Shown here: piece by piece, positions 6,436 through 14,977 of the stretch
Layout of the letters: every line of letters begins with the position of its first letter
Position numbering within the stretch: the first letter of the stretch is position 1
From: Gemmataceae bacterium
GTDB taxonomy: Bacteria; Planctomycetota; Planctomycetia; Gemmatales; Gemmataceae
DNA: 44,655 nt
Assembly: GCA_009692065.1 (NCBI GenBank)
Contig: SHZY01000036.1
Span: forward strand, 1-44,655
Direction of reading: 5' to 3'
Translations under genes and position numbers: made by a program
Notes under the pieces: generated by a model
Databases searched by the model: none
What the model was told of the DNA's origin: nothing
What the model saw: the letters and a program-made list of their open reading frames with translations, nothing else

Positions 6436-8784
6436 ATGCGACACGTTCGATCATTTCTCATCATTGGGCTGACGGTCAGCCTCGGTTTCTTGTTCCTTGC
6501 TCCGATTCCCGTTGCCAGCCAGGTTCAGGGCGACGATGTCCGGGCCGCCCTGTTGCCCTGGATCGAGCGCGAACTCAAGGCGAAGGACATCCCGTCGATC
6601 TCGATCGCGCTGGTGGACGATCAGCGCGTCGTCTTCGCGGCCAGCGTCGGGCATGCCGACTCCGCGAAAAAGACTGCGGCGACGCCCGACACGCTCTACC
6701 GCGTTGGCTCCGTGTCGAAGCCGTTCACGGCGCTGTTACTCATGATCTTCGTCGAGCTCGGTCTGATCGATCTCGACGCCCCGGTGCAGAAATACCTGCC
6801 GGATTTCAATCCCACCAACAAGTACGACAAGAAGATCACGCTGCGCCAGATGCTGAGCCATCGCTCCGGCGTCGTCCGTGAAGGCCCGGTCGGCAACTAC
6901 TTCGACGACACCTTGCCCACGCTCGCCGACACCGTCAAGAGCCTCAACAAGACCGAGTTGGTCTTCGAGCCGGAGAGCACGCAGAGCTATTCCAACATGG
7001 CGATGTCCGTCGCCGGCTATGTGCTGGCGCACACCCAGAAGGAGCCGTTCGCGAAGCTGATGCAGCGCAAGCTGCTCGACCCGATCGGCATGAAGAACAG
7101 CACATTCGTTCCGTCGGCCGAGCAGCGCTTGCAAATCCCGAAGGCACCGATGTGGACCTACCATGGCCGCGAGTTTGCGGCCCCGACCTGGGACTTCGGC
7201 ATGCTTCCTGCCGGCAACCTCTATTCCAGCGTCAACGACCAGGCCAAGTTCCTCAAGTTCCTCTTCGCCGGCGGCAAGGGGCCGAACGGGCAAATCCTCA
7301 AGAAGGAAACGCTCGAACAGATGTGGAAGATTCAGTTCCCCGACAAGACCAAGAAGTCCGGCTTCGGGCTCGGCTTCTTCATCGGCGACGTGGACGGCAC
7401 GCGCATGATCCGGCACGGCGGGGCGGTCTACGGCTTCTCAACCGAGTTCGCGGCACTGCCCGACCAGAAGCTCGGCGTCATCGTCTGCGCGTCGAAGGAC
7501 GTCGCGAACGCCGTTACCACACGCATCGCCACCACGGCTCTCCGCATGATGCTCGCGAAAAGAGCCGGCTTGCCGCTGCCCAAGCTGGAGAACTCGACGC
7601 CGCTCGATGCCGAGGTGGTGCGCTCGCTCGCGCCTCGCTACAAGTTCAAGGACAAGACCATCGACTTCTACGAGCGCGATGGCCGATTGTGGATCTTGCC
7701 CCACCGCGGCGGCGGCAAATATGAAGTCCGTCAAATGAGCGACGGCCTCCTCGCCGACGATTTGCACGGCTTCGGCCTCAAGATCGGCCGCGATGGCAAG
7801 AATCTTGTCATCAACAAGGAGACCTACGCGCCTGTCGCCGTTCCGAAGCCCAAGCCGACACCCACCAAATGGCAAGGCCTCATCGGCGAGTACGGCCCCG
7901 ATTTCAACGTGACGTACATCCTGGAAAAGGACGGCAAACTGCACACGCTCATCGAGTGGATCTTCCTCTATCCGCTCAAGGAGATCTCCGAGGACGTTTA
8001 TCAATTCCCCGACTATGGCCTGTACCTCGGCGACAAGATCATCTTCAAACGCGACAAGAACGGCGTCGCCATCGAGATCGATGCGGCCAGTATGCTCTTC
8101 AAACGCCGGTCGCTCCCCAAGGCTGGCGAAACGTTCAAGATCGATCCCGTGCGCCCGGTGGACGAGCTGCGCAAGCTCGCACTGCAAGCGAAGCCGCCGA
8201 TTGAGAAGAACGCGTTCTTCCGCAAGCCGGACCTCGTCGATTTGGAGACGCTCGACAAGGCGATCAAGCTCGACGTACGCTACGCGTCGGCAAACAACTT
8301 CCTTGGCACTCCGTTCTACACGTCGTCAAAGGCCTTCCTGCAGCGTCCCGCAGCCGAGGCGCTGCTCAAGGTTCACAAAGAACTCGCCGAGCAAGGCTAT
8401 GGCCTGTTGATCCACGACGCCTATCGCCCGTGGTATGTCACCAAGATGTTTTGGGACGCAACGCCGGACAAGCTGCACCACTTCGTCGCCGACCCGCAGC
8501 AAGGCTCTCGCCACAACCGCGGCTGTGCGGTCGATCTCACGCTCTACGATCTCAAGACCGGCAAGACGATCGAAATGCCCGGCGGGTACGACGAGATGAC
8601 CGATCGCTCCTACGCCGATTACCTCGGCGGCACAGGGCTGCAGCGCTGGCATCGCGATCTGTTGCGCCGTGCGATGGAAAAGCACGGCTTCCGCGTCTAT
8701 TACGCCGAGTGGTGGCACTTCGATTACCGCGACTGGCGGCTGTATCCGATTTTGAACACTCGCTTTGAGGATCTGAAACAATAG
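6436..8784 (+). CDS. Exported serine hydrolase (beta-lactamase/PBP type) fused to VanX-type D-Ala-D-Ala dipeptidase
   Basis: 782 aa with a signal peptide (about 1-29). Residues about 33-385 form a class C beta-lactamase/DD-peptidase-type hydrolase: nucleophile S92 in S-V-S-K95, Y185-S-N187, and H327-G-G. A beta-rich linker region follows (about 390-570). Residues about 590-780 are a VanX/DdpX metallopeptidase: zinc ligands H693 and D700 in SRHNRGCAVD and H761 with catalytic E758 in EWWH. VanX enzymes hydrolyse D-Ala-D-Ala; serine hydrolases of this fold act on D-Ala-D-Ala peptides, lactams or esters. All catalytic residues look intact in both halves, so one exported protein could trim and split D-alanyl peptides. 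The next functional gene is a D-aminoacylase, which fits a role with D-amino acids (inference). Confidence 0.88.
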   Translation: MRHVRSFLIIGLTVSLGFLFLAPIPVASQVQGDDVRAALLPWIERELKAKDIPSISIALVDDQRVVFAASVGHADSAKKTAATPDTLYRVGSVSKPFTALLLMIFVELGLIDLDAPVQKYLPDFNPTNKYDKKITLRQMLSHRSGVVREGPVGNYFDDTLPTLADTVKSLNKTELVFEPESTQSYSNMAMSVAGYVLAHTQKEPFAKLMQRKLLDPIGMKNSTFVPSAEQRLQIPKAPMWTYHGREFAAPTWDFGMLPAGNLYSSVNDQAKFLKFLFAGGKGPNGQILKKETLEQMWKIQFPDKTKKSGFGLGFFIGDVDGTRMIRHGGAVYGFSTEFAALPDQKLGVIVCASKDVANAVTTRIATTALRMMLAKRAGLPLPKLENSTPLDAEVVRSLAPRYKFKDKTIDFYERDGRLWILPHRGGGKYEVRQMSDGLLADDLHGFGLKIGRDGKNLVINKETYAPVAVPKPKPTPTKWQGLIGEYGPDFNVTYILEKDGKLHTLIEWIFLYPLKEISEDVYQFPDYGLYLGDKIIFKRDKNGVAIEIDAASMLFKRRSLPKAGETFKIDPVRPVDELRKLALQAKPPIEKNAFFRKPDLVDLETLDKAIKLDVRYASANNFLGTPFYTSSKAFLQRPAAEALLKVHKELAEQGYGLLIHDAYRPWYVTKMFWDATPDKLHHFVADPQQGSRHNRGCAVDLTLYDLKTGKTIEMPGGYDEMTDRSYADYLGGTGLQRWHRDLLRRAMEKHGFRVYYAEWWHFDYRDWRLYPILNTRFEDLKQ

Positions 8785-8790
8785 GAAGCT

Positions 8791-8880
8791 TCACGCAAAG
8801 GCGCAAAGCCGCAAAGGGGGAAGAATGTCGAAATTGAAACTCCCTTAATCCTCTTTGCGCCTTGGCGCCGCTGCGTGAGA
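8791..8880. repeat. Inverted-repeat element upstream of the GxxExxY gene
   Basis: Imperfect palindrome: left arm TCACGCAAAGGCGCAAAG (8791-8808), right side CTTTGCGCC...GCTGCGTGA (8852-8878). It is homologous to 9286-9366 on the other side of the small gene. Both copies are followed by a similar GAGGA-ATG segment. Confidence 0.75.
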
Positions 8881-8896
8881 CTCACGAGGAGAAACC

Positions 8897-9280
8897 ATGA
8901 GTGAGAATGAGCTGGCGACAATCGTGGTAGATATCGCGTATCAGATTCATACTCGCCTCGGCCCTGGGTTATTGGAGTCGGTGTATCAGGCGATCCTGTT
9001 GCACGAGCTACGCAAACGCGGGTTGTCGGTCGAATCCGAGAAACCGGTTCCCGTGGTATGGGACGAGCTCGCCTTGGAAATCGGCTTTCGTGCAGATTTG
9101 ATCGTGGAGGGCAAGTTGATTCTCGAACTTAAATCTGTCGACCAGATCGCGAAAGTGCACAAGAAGCAACTTTTAACTTACATGCGTTTGACAAACTGCC
9201 GACTCGGGTTGCTGATCAACTTCGGGGCCGAACTGATCAAGGACGGGGTCTCGCGCGTCGCGGATAAACTGCCCGAATGA
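8897..9280 (+). CDS. GxxExxY family protein (PD-(D/E)XK nuclease fold)
   Basis: 127 aa. It carries the signature G24-x-x-E27-x-x-Y30 (GLLESVY) and a PD-(D/E)XK-like core: D67 in FRADLIV, E77 and K79 in ILELKS, and Q91-x-x-x-Y95. This family is widespread, often multicopy, and its function is not established. GAGGAGAAACC precedes the ATG. The gene is bracketed by two related inverted-repeat elements and separates two genes linked by D-amino-acid chemistry, so it looks like an inserted cassette. Confidence 0.85.
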   Translation: MSENELATIVVDIAYQIHTRLGPGLLESVYQAILLHELRKRGLSVESEKPVPVVWDELALEIGFRADLIVEGKLILELKSVDQIAKVHKKQLLTYMRLTNCRLGLLINFGAELIKDGVSRVADKLPE

Positions 9281-9285
9281 ACAAC

Positions 9286-9366
9286 CTCACGCAGAGGCGC
9301 AAAGGCGGAATTGTGTGAAGGTCGAAACTCCAATTTCCCTCGTCCTCCTATGCGCCTCTGCGTGAG
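9286..9366. repeat. Inverted-repeat element downstream of the GxxExxY gene
   Basis: Perfect 16-bp arms CTCACGCAGAGGCGCA (9286-9301) and TGCGCCTCTGCGTGAG (9351-9366). It is homologous to 8791-8880 and is followed, as there, by a GAGGA-type binding site and an ATG. Confidence 0.85.
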
Positions 9367-9383
9367 CCTCTTGAGGAAACACC

Positions 9384-10943
9384 ATGACATCCTTCATCAT
9401 CGCGCTTTCACTCTTCATCCCCGCCCAACCCGACGCCGCCGTCGAAGCCGATGTCGTCTTGCAGAAGGCCACGCTCCACGACGGCACCGGCCAGCCCGGC
9501 AAGGTCGGCGATATCGCCATCAAGGGGGACCGCATCGTCGCCGTCGGCAAGTTTACGGTCAAAGGCAATCCGCGCGTGCTCAACTGCGAGGGCCTCGTCG
9601 TCAGCCCCGGCTTCATCGATCTGCACACCCACAGCGATTACCCGCTCCAGGCGAAAAAGACCAACGCCAATTACAACTATCTGGCCCAGGGCTGCACCAC
9701 CGTCGTCACCGGCAACTGCGGCGCCGGGCCCGTCGACGTTGCCGCCTATTTCAAGAAGCTCGAAGAAATCGGCGTCGGCTCCAACGTCATCCATCAGGTC
9801 CCGCACAATGACGTGCGTTTGAAAGTGATGGGCAACGCCAACCGCGCGTCGACGAAAAACGAACTGAAGATGATGGAGGACCTCGTTGACCAGGGCATGA
9901 AGGACGGCGCCTGGGGCCTCGCGACCGGGCTCATCTACAACCCCGGCACCTACGCCACGACCGACGAACTGATTGCGCTTGCACGCATTGCCGCCACCCA
10001 CAAGGGGCTGTACGCGAGCCACATCCGCAACGAGAACACGGAGGTGCTGGCGGCGATCGAGGAGATTCTGGAGATCGCCCGCCGGGCCGGTCTGCGCGTG
10101 CACATCTCGCACATCAAGGTTTCCGGCCGCACCGCCTGGGGCAAGGCGCCGGACGTGATCGCCCTGATACGCCGGGCCCGCCAGGACGGCATCGAAGTCA
10201 CCGCCGACCAGTATCCCTACATCGCGAGCAGCACTTCGCTGTCGGCAACGGTTATCCCAGCCCGGTTCCGCGAAGGTACCGCCAAGGACTTGATCCAACG
10301 GCTCGACGATCCGGAGGTCGGCCCGAAAATGAAGAAGGCAATCGGGCAGCGCCTCGAAGAACACCTCGGCGGCAAGACGATCAAGATCGCCCGCTACGCC
10401 AAGAACGCCAGCTGGCAGGGCAAGGACCTGGCCGCCATCGCCAAGATGGAAAGCAAGACACCGCTCGACATCGTCCTCGAGATCACCCGCAACGGCGGCG
10501 CCCAAATCGTCAACTTCGGGATGAACGACGAAGAAATGCGGCTGTTCATGAAGGAACCCTATGTCGCCACGGCAAGCGACGGTTCCGCGCAGATTCCCTC
10601 GACAGGCTCGACGCCGCACCCGCGCAGCTACGGAACATTTCCTCGCAAGATCGGCCAGTTCGCGATCGAGGACAAGCTGATCACGCTGGAGCAGGCGATC
10701 CGCAGCGTCAGCGGTTTGCCGGCTGACATCCTGCGCCTGCCCGAGCGCGGCTACCTGAAGGTCGGCTACCACGCGGATATCGTCGTATTCGATCCGAAAA
10801 CCTTCCGCGACCGCGCAACCTACGAGAAGCCGCACCAGTATGCGACGGGCGTGCAGTATTTGTTCATCAATGGGCGGTTGGCGATCGATGAGGGCAAATC
10901 GACGGAAGTGCTGGCGGGGCGGGTGTTGCGGCACGGCAAATAG
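9384..10943 (+). CDS. N-acyl-D-amino-acid deacylase family amidohydrolase
   Basis: 519 aa, metal-dependent amidohydrolase of the D-aminoacylase type, which releases D-amino acids from N-acyl-D-amino acids. Motifs: GFIDLHTHSD with metal ligands H81 and H83, VTGNCGAG with the bridging-type C112, SHIRNE with H213, HISHIK with H243, and ASDGS with the catalytic D399. The C-terminal beta part ends KVGYHADIVVFDP...INGRLA, typical of the superfamily. A short hydrophobic N-terminus (FIIALSLFIPA) suggests export. The neighbouring VanX fusion supports D-amino acids as substrates (inference); N-acyl-D-Glu/Asp specificity cannot be excluded. Confidence 0.9.
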   Translation: MTSFIIALSLFIPAQPDAAVEADVVLQKATLHDGTGQPGKVGDIAIKGDRIVAVGKFTVKGNPRVLNCEGLVVSPGFIDLHTHSDYPLQAKKTNANYNYLAQGCTTVVTGNCGAGPVDVAAYFKKLEEIGVGSNVIHQVPHNDVRLKVMGNANRASTKNELKMMEDLVDQGMKDGAWGLATGLIYNPGTYATTDELIALARIAATHKGLYASHIRNENTEVLAAIEEILEIARRAGLRVHISHIKVSGRTAWGKAPDVIALIRRARQDGIEVTADQYPYIASSTSLSATVIPARFREGTAKDLIQRLDDPEVGPKMKKAIGQRLEEHLGGKTIKIARYAKNASWQGKDLAAIAKMESKTPLDIVLEITRNGGAQIVNFGMNDEEMRLFMKEPYVATASDGSAQIPSTGSTPHPRSYGTFPRKIGQFAIEDKLITLEQAIRSVSGLPADILRLPERGYLKVGYHADIVVFDPKTFRDRATYEKPHQYATGVQYLFINGRLAIDEGKSTEVLAGRVLRHGK

Positions 10944-10951
10944 CATATTCC

Positions 10952-11002
10952 GATCTTCGTTTAGCGCCCGCATGGCGCCTTGCGGGCGCTAAACGAAGAT
11001 CG
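10952..11002. repeat. Palindrome, TTTAGCGCCCGC family, between convergent genes
   Basis: Perfect 21-bp arms at 10952-10972 and 10982-11002 (core TTCGTTTAGCGCCCGC), loop ATGGCGCCT. It lies between two convergent stop codons, so it probably also acts as a bidirectional terminator. Confidence 0.9.
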
Positions 11003-11004
11003 AT

Positions 11005-12369
11005 TCACTTCAACAACTCGCGCATCGCCTTCATCAACACGCCTTCGACCTCCGGCGCCACGCGCGACACCGGGCCGGTTTCGTACCCGCCTTGCGTGTA
11101 GGAAATTGTCTGGCCGATGTAGCCCATGCCGTAATCGCCGTACGCTGCCATCATCACGGACGAATCGGGCCGCATCTTCTGGGCGGCCAGTTGATACTCG
11201 ACGAACAACTCGCCCGGCATGTGCAGGATATATGCGGAGCCGATTTGCAGGCACTGCATGTCGATCGTCTCGCCGTCCTCGCAGCGGCGCGCCCAGACGT
11301 ACCCGCGCGCGGCCCGCAGCCGGTCCGGATCCTTCAGTGTTTCGTCCGCGACCTTCGCCTTCAGATCCTTCGTGTTGTACAACTTGCTGACCGGCAGCGC
11401 CGGCGACACGACGCGCCAGGAGACCTTGCTGGCGTCGATCGGCTGTTTCTTGGATCCTTCGTAGCCCTCCTTCATGCCCTTGGCGAGACGGTCGGCCAGG
11501 ATCATGCGATTCTCCGGCGAGCCGTCGTTGTACTTGCCCGCGGTGATGTTGCCGCCGGCGCCGTTGAAGTGGATGTGCCTGAGCCCCTCCTGTGCTCGTT
11601 CGCGCAGGTTACGCGCCAGCCCGGGAAAATCGCAGCTCACGCCTCCCTGGCCGTAGTAGCTCTGCGGATGGGTCGCATAATAGGTGAGGACGCCGACGGG
11701 CGTCGCACCCTCGAAGAATGACAGCACTTGCACGCAGGGATCGATGACTCCTTCCGGCTCCGCGCGGATTTTTGCGTCCCGGCTCGCGCTGTAGCGCACA
11801 TATTTGACCTTTCCATCGGGGCCCATGACGCGGCGCGCCGACGCGACTTCGATCACCTTCGCCTTGCCGATGGCGATATGCGTTATCGTGTGCGGATTCT
11901 TCGCGGCTTTCTCGACTGCCCTGGCCACGCGATCAATCGCCTTGCGGGCAAAAGCGGGATCGAAGAGTTTGCCGCCGAGCTTGTGCTTGGCGAGGAGCTC
12001 GTCGGCTTCGAAATCGCAGCCCGGCGCATCATGGGGGTGAAGGCAATGGACCACGACGCGCTCGCGCGTCGTGCCGGCAGCCTTGGCGATGCCTTCGCGA
12101 ATCGCCGCGTGCCCGCTGTTGCCGATGCCGACCCAATCGACGGCGACCATCACGATCGGCTTTTCGTTGGTGAAGATGATGATGCCGCGCGCTGACAGTG
12201 GATCGACAATCTTCTTGGCCGGCATGACCAGCGCATCGCACAGCGGCGTGCCGAGCGGCGGGGTGACATCGGCCTCGAAGGTTGCAATCTTGAGCGGTTT
12301 CTCGCCGGCGGTGGCGGACACGCAAAAAATTCCGACGACGCACATCGCGATCAATTCACGGCGAATCAT
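11005..12369 (-). CDS. Exported neutral/alkaline ceramidase-like protein
   Basis: 454 aa with a signal peptide (MIRRELIAMCVVGIFCVSATAG). The sequence follows the neutral/alkaline non-lysosomal ceramidase fold: ATFEADVTPPLGTPL at the N-terminus, VVVHCLHPHDAPG (about 108-118, zinc-ligand region) and YYATHPQSYYG. Where neutral ceramidases have the nucleophile-bearing GDVSPN, this protein reads NGAGGNITAG, so the Ser nucleophile appears to be missing. It may use another mechanism or substrate. The start at 12369 is chosen because GGGGA precedes it; an ATG 12 bases upstream lies at the edge of the 12379-12438 palindrome. Confidence 0.75.
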   Translation of the reverse strand: MIRRELIAMCVVGIFCVSATAGEKPLKIATFEADVTPPLGTPLCDALVMPAKKIVDPLSARGIIIFTNEKPIVMVAVDWVGIGNSGHAAIREGIAKAAGTTRERVVVHCLHPHDAPGCDFEADELLAKHKLGGKLFDPAFARKAIDRVARAVEKAAKNPHTITHIAIGKAKVIEVASARRVMGPDGKVKYVRYSASRDAKIRAEPEGVIDPCVQVLSFFEGATPVGVLTYYATHPQSYYGQGGVSCDFPGLARNLRERAQEGLRHIHFNGAGGNITAGKYNDGSPENRMILADRLAKGMKEGYEGSKKQPIDASKVSWRVVSPALPVSKLYNTKDLKAKVADETLKDPDRLRAARGYVWARRCEDGETIDMQCLQIGSAYILHMPGELFVEYQLAAQKMRPDSSVMMAAYGDYGMGYIGQTISYTQGGYETGPVSRVAPEVEGVLMKAMRELLK

Positions 12370-12378
12370 GTCATTCCC

Positions 12379-12438
12379 CATATAACCCGCCGTTTACGGC
12401 GGGGCGTATGTTACCCGCCGTAAACGGCGGGCTATATG
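12379..12438. repeat. Palindrome, CATATA-CCCGCC family
   Basis: Arms 12379-12403 and 12414-12438 pair with one mismatch. Each arm is itself palindromic around CCCGCCGTTTACGGCGGG. It lies in the divergent gap upstream of the ceramidase-like and penicillin acylase genes and ends 9 bp before the ceramidase-like start codon. A second family member is at 17210-17271. Confidence 0.9.
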
Positions 12439-12539
12439 AAACACTTTTTACTCGCATCCTCATCCCACGATGAATAACATACCCACGTCGCATCATCGTG
12501 TCATTCCGTCCGAAAATTGCAAGCAAAATCGAGAAAGCC

Positions 12540-14909
12540 ATGGACCTTACCTCCCCCGAAATGCTCCTTCGGCTCGGCAACGGCGACGGCATCGCCAAGG
12601 TTTGCGAGGCGGCCGGTATCACCCGGGGCGAGTTCGACGCCTGGTGGCGCGAGGAGTGCCAGCGCCGCGTCCCCTCAGCCTTGGGCGTGCGCTCCGTCGG
12701 CGTAGACAACAAGGTACGCATCCAGCGAGATCGCTGGGGCATCGCTCACGTCCACGCCGACAACGAACTCGATGCCTTCTTCGGCTTCGGTTACGCCACC
12801 GCGCAAGATCGCTTGTTCCAGCTCGATTACTTGCGCCGCAAGGCACGCGGTCGGCTGGCGGAAATCCTTGGCCCGGAGGCGCTCGAATCCGACGTGCTCT
12901 ATCGCACCATCGGCCTGTCCCAGATCGCCGAGAAGGAGCTGCCGACCTTGCCCGCTAGCGTTCGCGATTTGCTCAGCGCCTACGTTGCCGGCATCAACGC
13001 ATTGATGGAGGAAAGCCGAAGCTGCTTGCCGATCGAGTTTGACTTGCTCGGTTACACCCCGGAGCCTTGGCGCGAGACCGACAGTTTGGTGATCATCGGC
13101 GAGTTCCGCTGGTATCTGACGGGACGTTTTCCGGTCCTGGCGATTCCGGAGCTTGTCAAGCGCGCCGTCGGCGACGGGTCGCTCTTGCGCGAGTTCACCC
13201 TGGCCGAGGCTGACGAGGAAAGTATCGTACACCCGGGCGAGTATGCGCCAGCCGCAAAAGCCCAGGGACGGCCGTCCCTGGGCTTGGCCGCATCCACCAG
13301 CGGCGACGCCGGCGGCGGCAGCAACAACTGGGTGCTCGACGGCTACCGCACCGACTCCGGCAAGCCGATCGTCTCCAACGATCCGCACATCCCCTACTAT
13401 GCCGTTTCGATCTGGCACGAAATCCACATCCACGGCGGCGCGCTCAATGTCGCCGGCGTCGCCCTTGCCGGCATGCCCGGTATCATGATTGGCCGCAATG
13501 AACAGGTCGCCTGGGGCATCACCAACAACATATGCTCCCAGCGAGATCTTTATCAGGAGAAGACCGATCCGGCCCATCCGGGCTGCTTCTTCTTCGACGG
13601 CAAGTGGGAGCCGGGCCAGCTTCGCGCCGAGACGATCCAGGTGCGCGGCCAGGAGGCAGTGAAAAAAACGATTCGCTCCTCGCGCAATGGACCGATTGTC
13701 GATGAGATCGTGCCGGCGGCGATCCGGCACATGGGCCCCGTGTCGGTCCGCTGGCTCGGCTTTGAACCGTGCGGCTGGTTGACGGCAACCATCGGCATGA
13801 ACCGCGCCAGTAACTGCCAGGAATTCCGCGCCGCGGGTGAGCCGTGGATGTGTCCGACGTTCAACCTCGTCTTCGCCGATGTCGATGGCAACGTCGGCTT
13901 CCAGACCGTGGGCCGCGTGCCAGTGCGAAAGATCGCCGAGCGCGGCTACCGGCCGGGCTGGGATCCGCAACATCAATGGACCGGGGTCCTTTCCTATGAG
14001 GAGATGCCGGGCCTCCTCAATCCGAAGCGAGGCTACGTCGTGACGGCGAACAATCGGCTCGCGCCCAACGATTTCCCGCATGCGCTCGCCGGCTGTTGGA
14101 ATTCCGGGCATCGCGCCAAACGGATTCGCCAGCAAATCGAAGCCAAGAAAGTCTGGGCCCGCGACGACTGCCGACGCATGCAGATGGACACCCATTCCGG
14201 CCGAGCGGCGTTCGCCCTCGCGCCGTTGATCGCCGCGCTGCAAGGCGATACGGATGCGCGCGTACAGCAAGCCGTGTCGCTCCTGCGCGGCTGGAATTAT
14301 CACATCGCGGCCGATTCGCCGGCGGCGATGATCTTCAACGTCTTCTTCACGCACTGGTGCAAGACCGTTTGCCGCGAACGTCTGCCGGCCGATCAAGCAA
14401 ACTTCGCCGCCGCCATTGCGGTCGGCATTGGCTCACGCACCCTGGCGAAGGACGAGGCCGGCTGGTTCCAACGCGATCGCGGCGAGGCAATTCGCGAGAC
14501 CTTTCGCGCCACCCTCGACGAACTGGCGACCAAGATCGGCAACGATATGGCCGGCTGGAACTGGGGCCGACTGCACACCCTGGTACAGCCGCACTTCCTC
14601 TCCAAGCGCGGCGATCTCGGGCAATTGCTCGATCTCAATGGCAAATCGTGCGGCGGCGACAACGTAACCGTCAACTCCGGCAGCGCCGACGCCAACTACG
14701 CCTCCGCGCTCGGCGCTGGCTATCGCATGGTCGCGGAGTTGGCCGATCCGAACGCGGGCTTCTGGGCCACCGAAGTCGCAGGCACCTCCGGCCACCCCGG
14801 CAGCCCGCACTACGCCGACCAGATCGACGGCTGGGCCGCGGGCGAGTTGCACTATATGCCCCTCAAGGGCAACATCGGCGGCGTGGTGATGACGCTGGAA
14901 CCCAAATGA
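12540..14909 (+). CDS. Penicillin acylase family protein
   Basis: 789 aa from the ATG at 12540; an in-frame GTG at 12498 would add 14 residues. An N-terminal nucleophile hydrolase precursor that splits into alpha and beta chains. The nucleophile is the Ser in GGGSNNWVLDG (codon at 13320, residue 261). The alpha part has VRIQRDRWGIAHVHA and GFGYATAQDRLFQLD, typical of the family. Relatives cleave the amide of penicillins, acyl-homoserine lactones or other N-acyl compounds. Two oddities: about 45 residues precede the usual start of the fold and look like a small helical domain (GIAKVCEAAGITRGEFDAWW), and a 28-bp perfect palindrome lies in frame just before the nucleophile. I see no signal peptide, which is unusual for this family. 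Confidence 0.88.
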   Translation: MDLTSPEMLLRLGNGDGIAKVCEAAGITRGEFDAWWREECQRRVPSALGVRSVGVDNKVRIQRDRWGIAHVHADNELDAFFGFGYATAQDRLFQLDYLRRKARGRLAEILGPEALESDVLYRTIGLSQIAEKELPTLPASVRDLLSAYVAGINALMEESRSCLPIEFDLLGYTPEPWRETDSLVIIGEFRWYLTGRFPVLAIPELVKRAVGDGSLLREFTLAEADEESIVHPGEYAPAAKAQGRPSLGLAASTSGDAGGGSNNWVLDGYRTDSGKPIVSNDPHIPYYAVSIWHEIHIHGGALNVAGVALAGMPGIMIGRNEQVAWGITNNICSQRDLYQEKTDPAHPGCFFFDGKWEPGQLRAETIQVRGQEAVKKTIRSSRNGPIVDEIVPAAIRHMGPVSVRWLGFEPCGWLTATIGMNRASNCQEFRAAGEPWMCPTFNLVFADVDGNVGFQTVGRVPVRKIAERGYRPGWDPQHQWTGVLSYEEMPGLLNPKRGYVVTANNRLAPNDFPHALAGCWNSGHRAKRIRQQIEAKKVWARDDCRRMQMDTHSGRAAFALAPLIAALQGDTDARVQQAVSLLRGWNYHIAADSPAAMIFNVFFTHWCKTVCRERLPADQANFAAAIAVGIGSRTLAKDEAGWFQRDRGEAIRETFRATLDELATKIGNDMAGWNWGRLHTLVQPHFLSKRGDLGQLLDLNGKSCGGDNVTVNSGSADANYASALGAGYRMVAELADPNAGFWATEVAGTSGHPGSPHYADQIDGWAAGELHYMPLKGNIGGVVMTLEPK
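13258..13285. repeat. Perfect 28-bp palindrome inside the penicillin acylase gene
   Basis: AAGCCCAGGGACGG (13258-13271) followed directly by its reverse complement (13272-13285). It is read in frame as KAQGRPSLGL and ends 35 bp before the nucleophile Ser codon, in the region that is a removable spacer in related enzymes. Confidence 0.9.
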
Positions 14910-14920
14910 ACACCTGCTCC

Positions 14921-14960
14921 GCGTTTAGCGCCCGCCTGGCGCCGCGCGGGCGCTAAACGC
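14921..14960. repeat. Palindrome, TTTAGCGCCCGC family
   Basis: Perfect 15-bp arms GCGTTTAGCGCCCGC (14921-14935) and GCGGGCGCTAAACGC (14946-14960), between two co-directional genes. Confidence 0.9.
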
Positions 14961-14977
14961 AAAGCCGGATCAACCAA

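Noticed and set aside
6018..6464. 148-codon minus-strand frame overlapping 6042-6290
   Set aside because: It runs through a palindrome and across the start of the VanX fusion gene, with no binding site; the plus-strand frame has GAGGAG at the correct distance.
9408..10973. 521-codon minus-strand frame opposite the D-aminoacylase gene
   Set aside because: It is a shadow of high-GC coding on the plus strand, which has all amidohydrolase motifs; the minus frame has no recognisable domain.
12675..14396. 573-codon minus-strand frame opposite the penicillin acylase gene
   Set aside because: Antisense shadow; the plus strand carries the full family signature and nucleophile.
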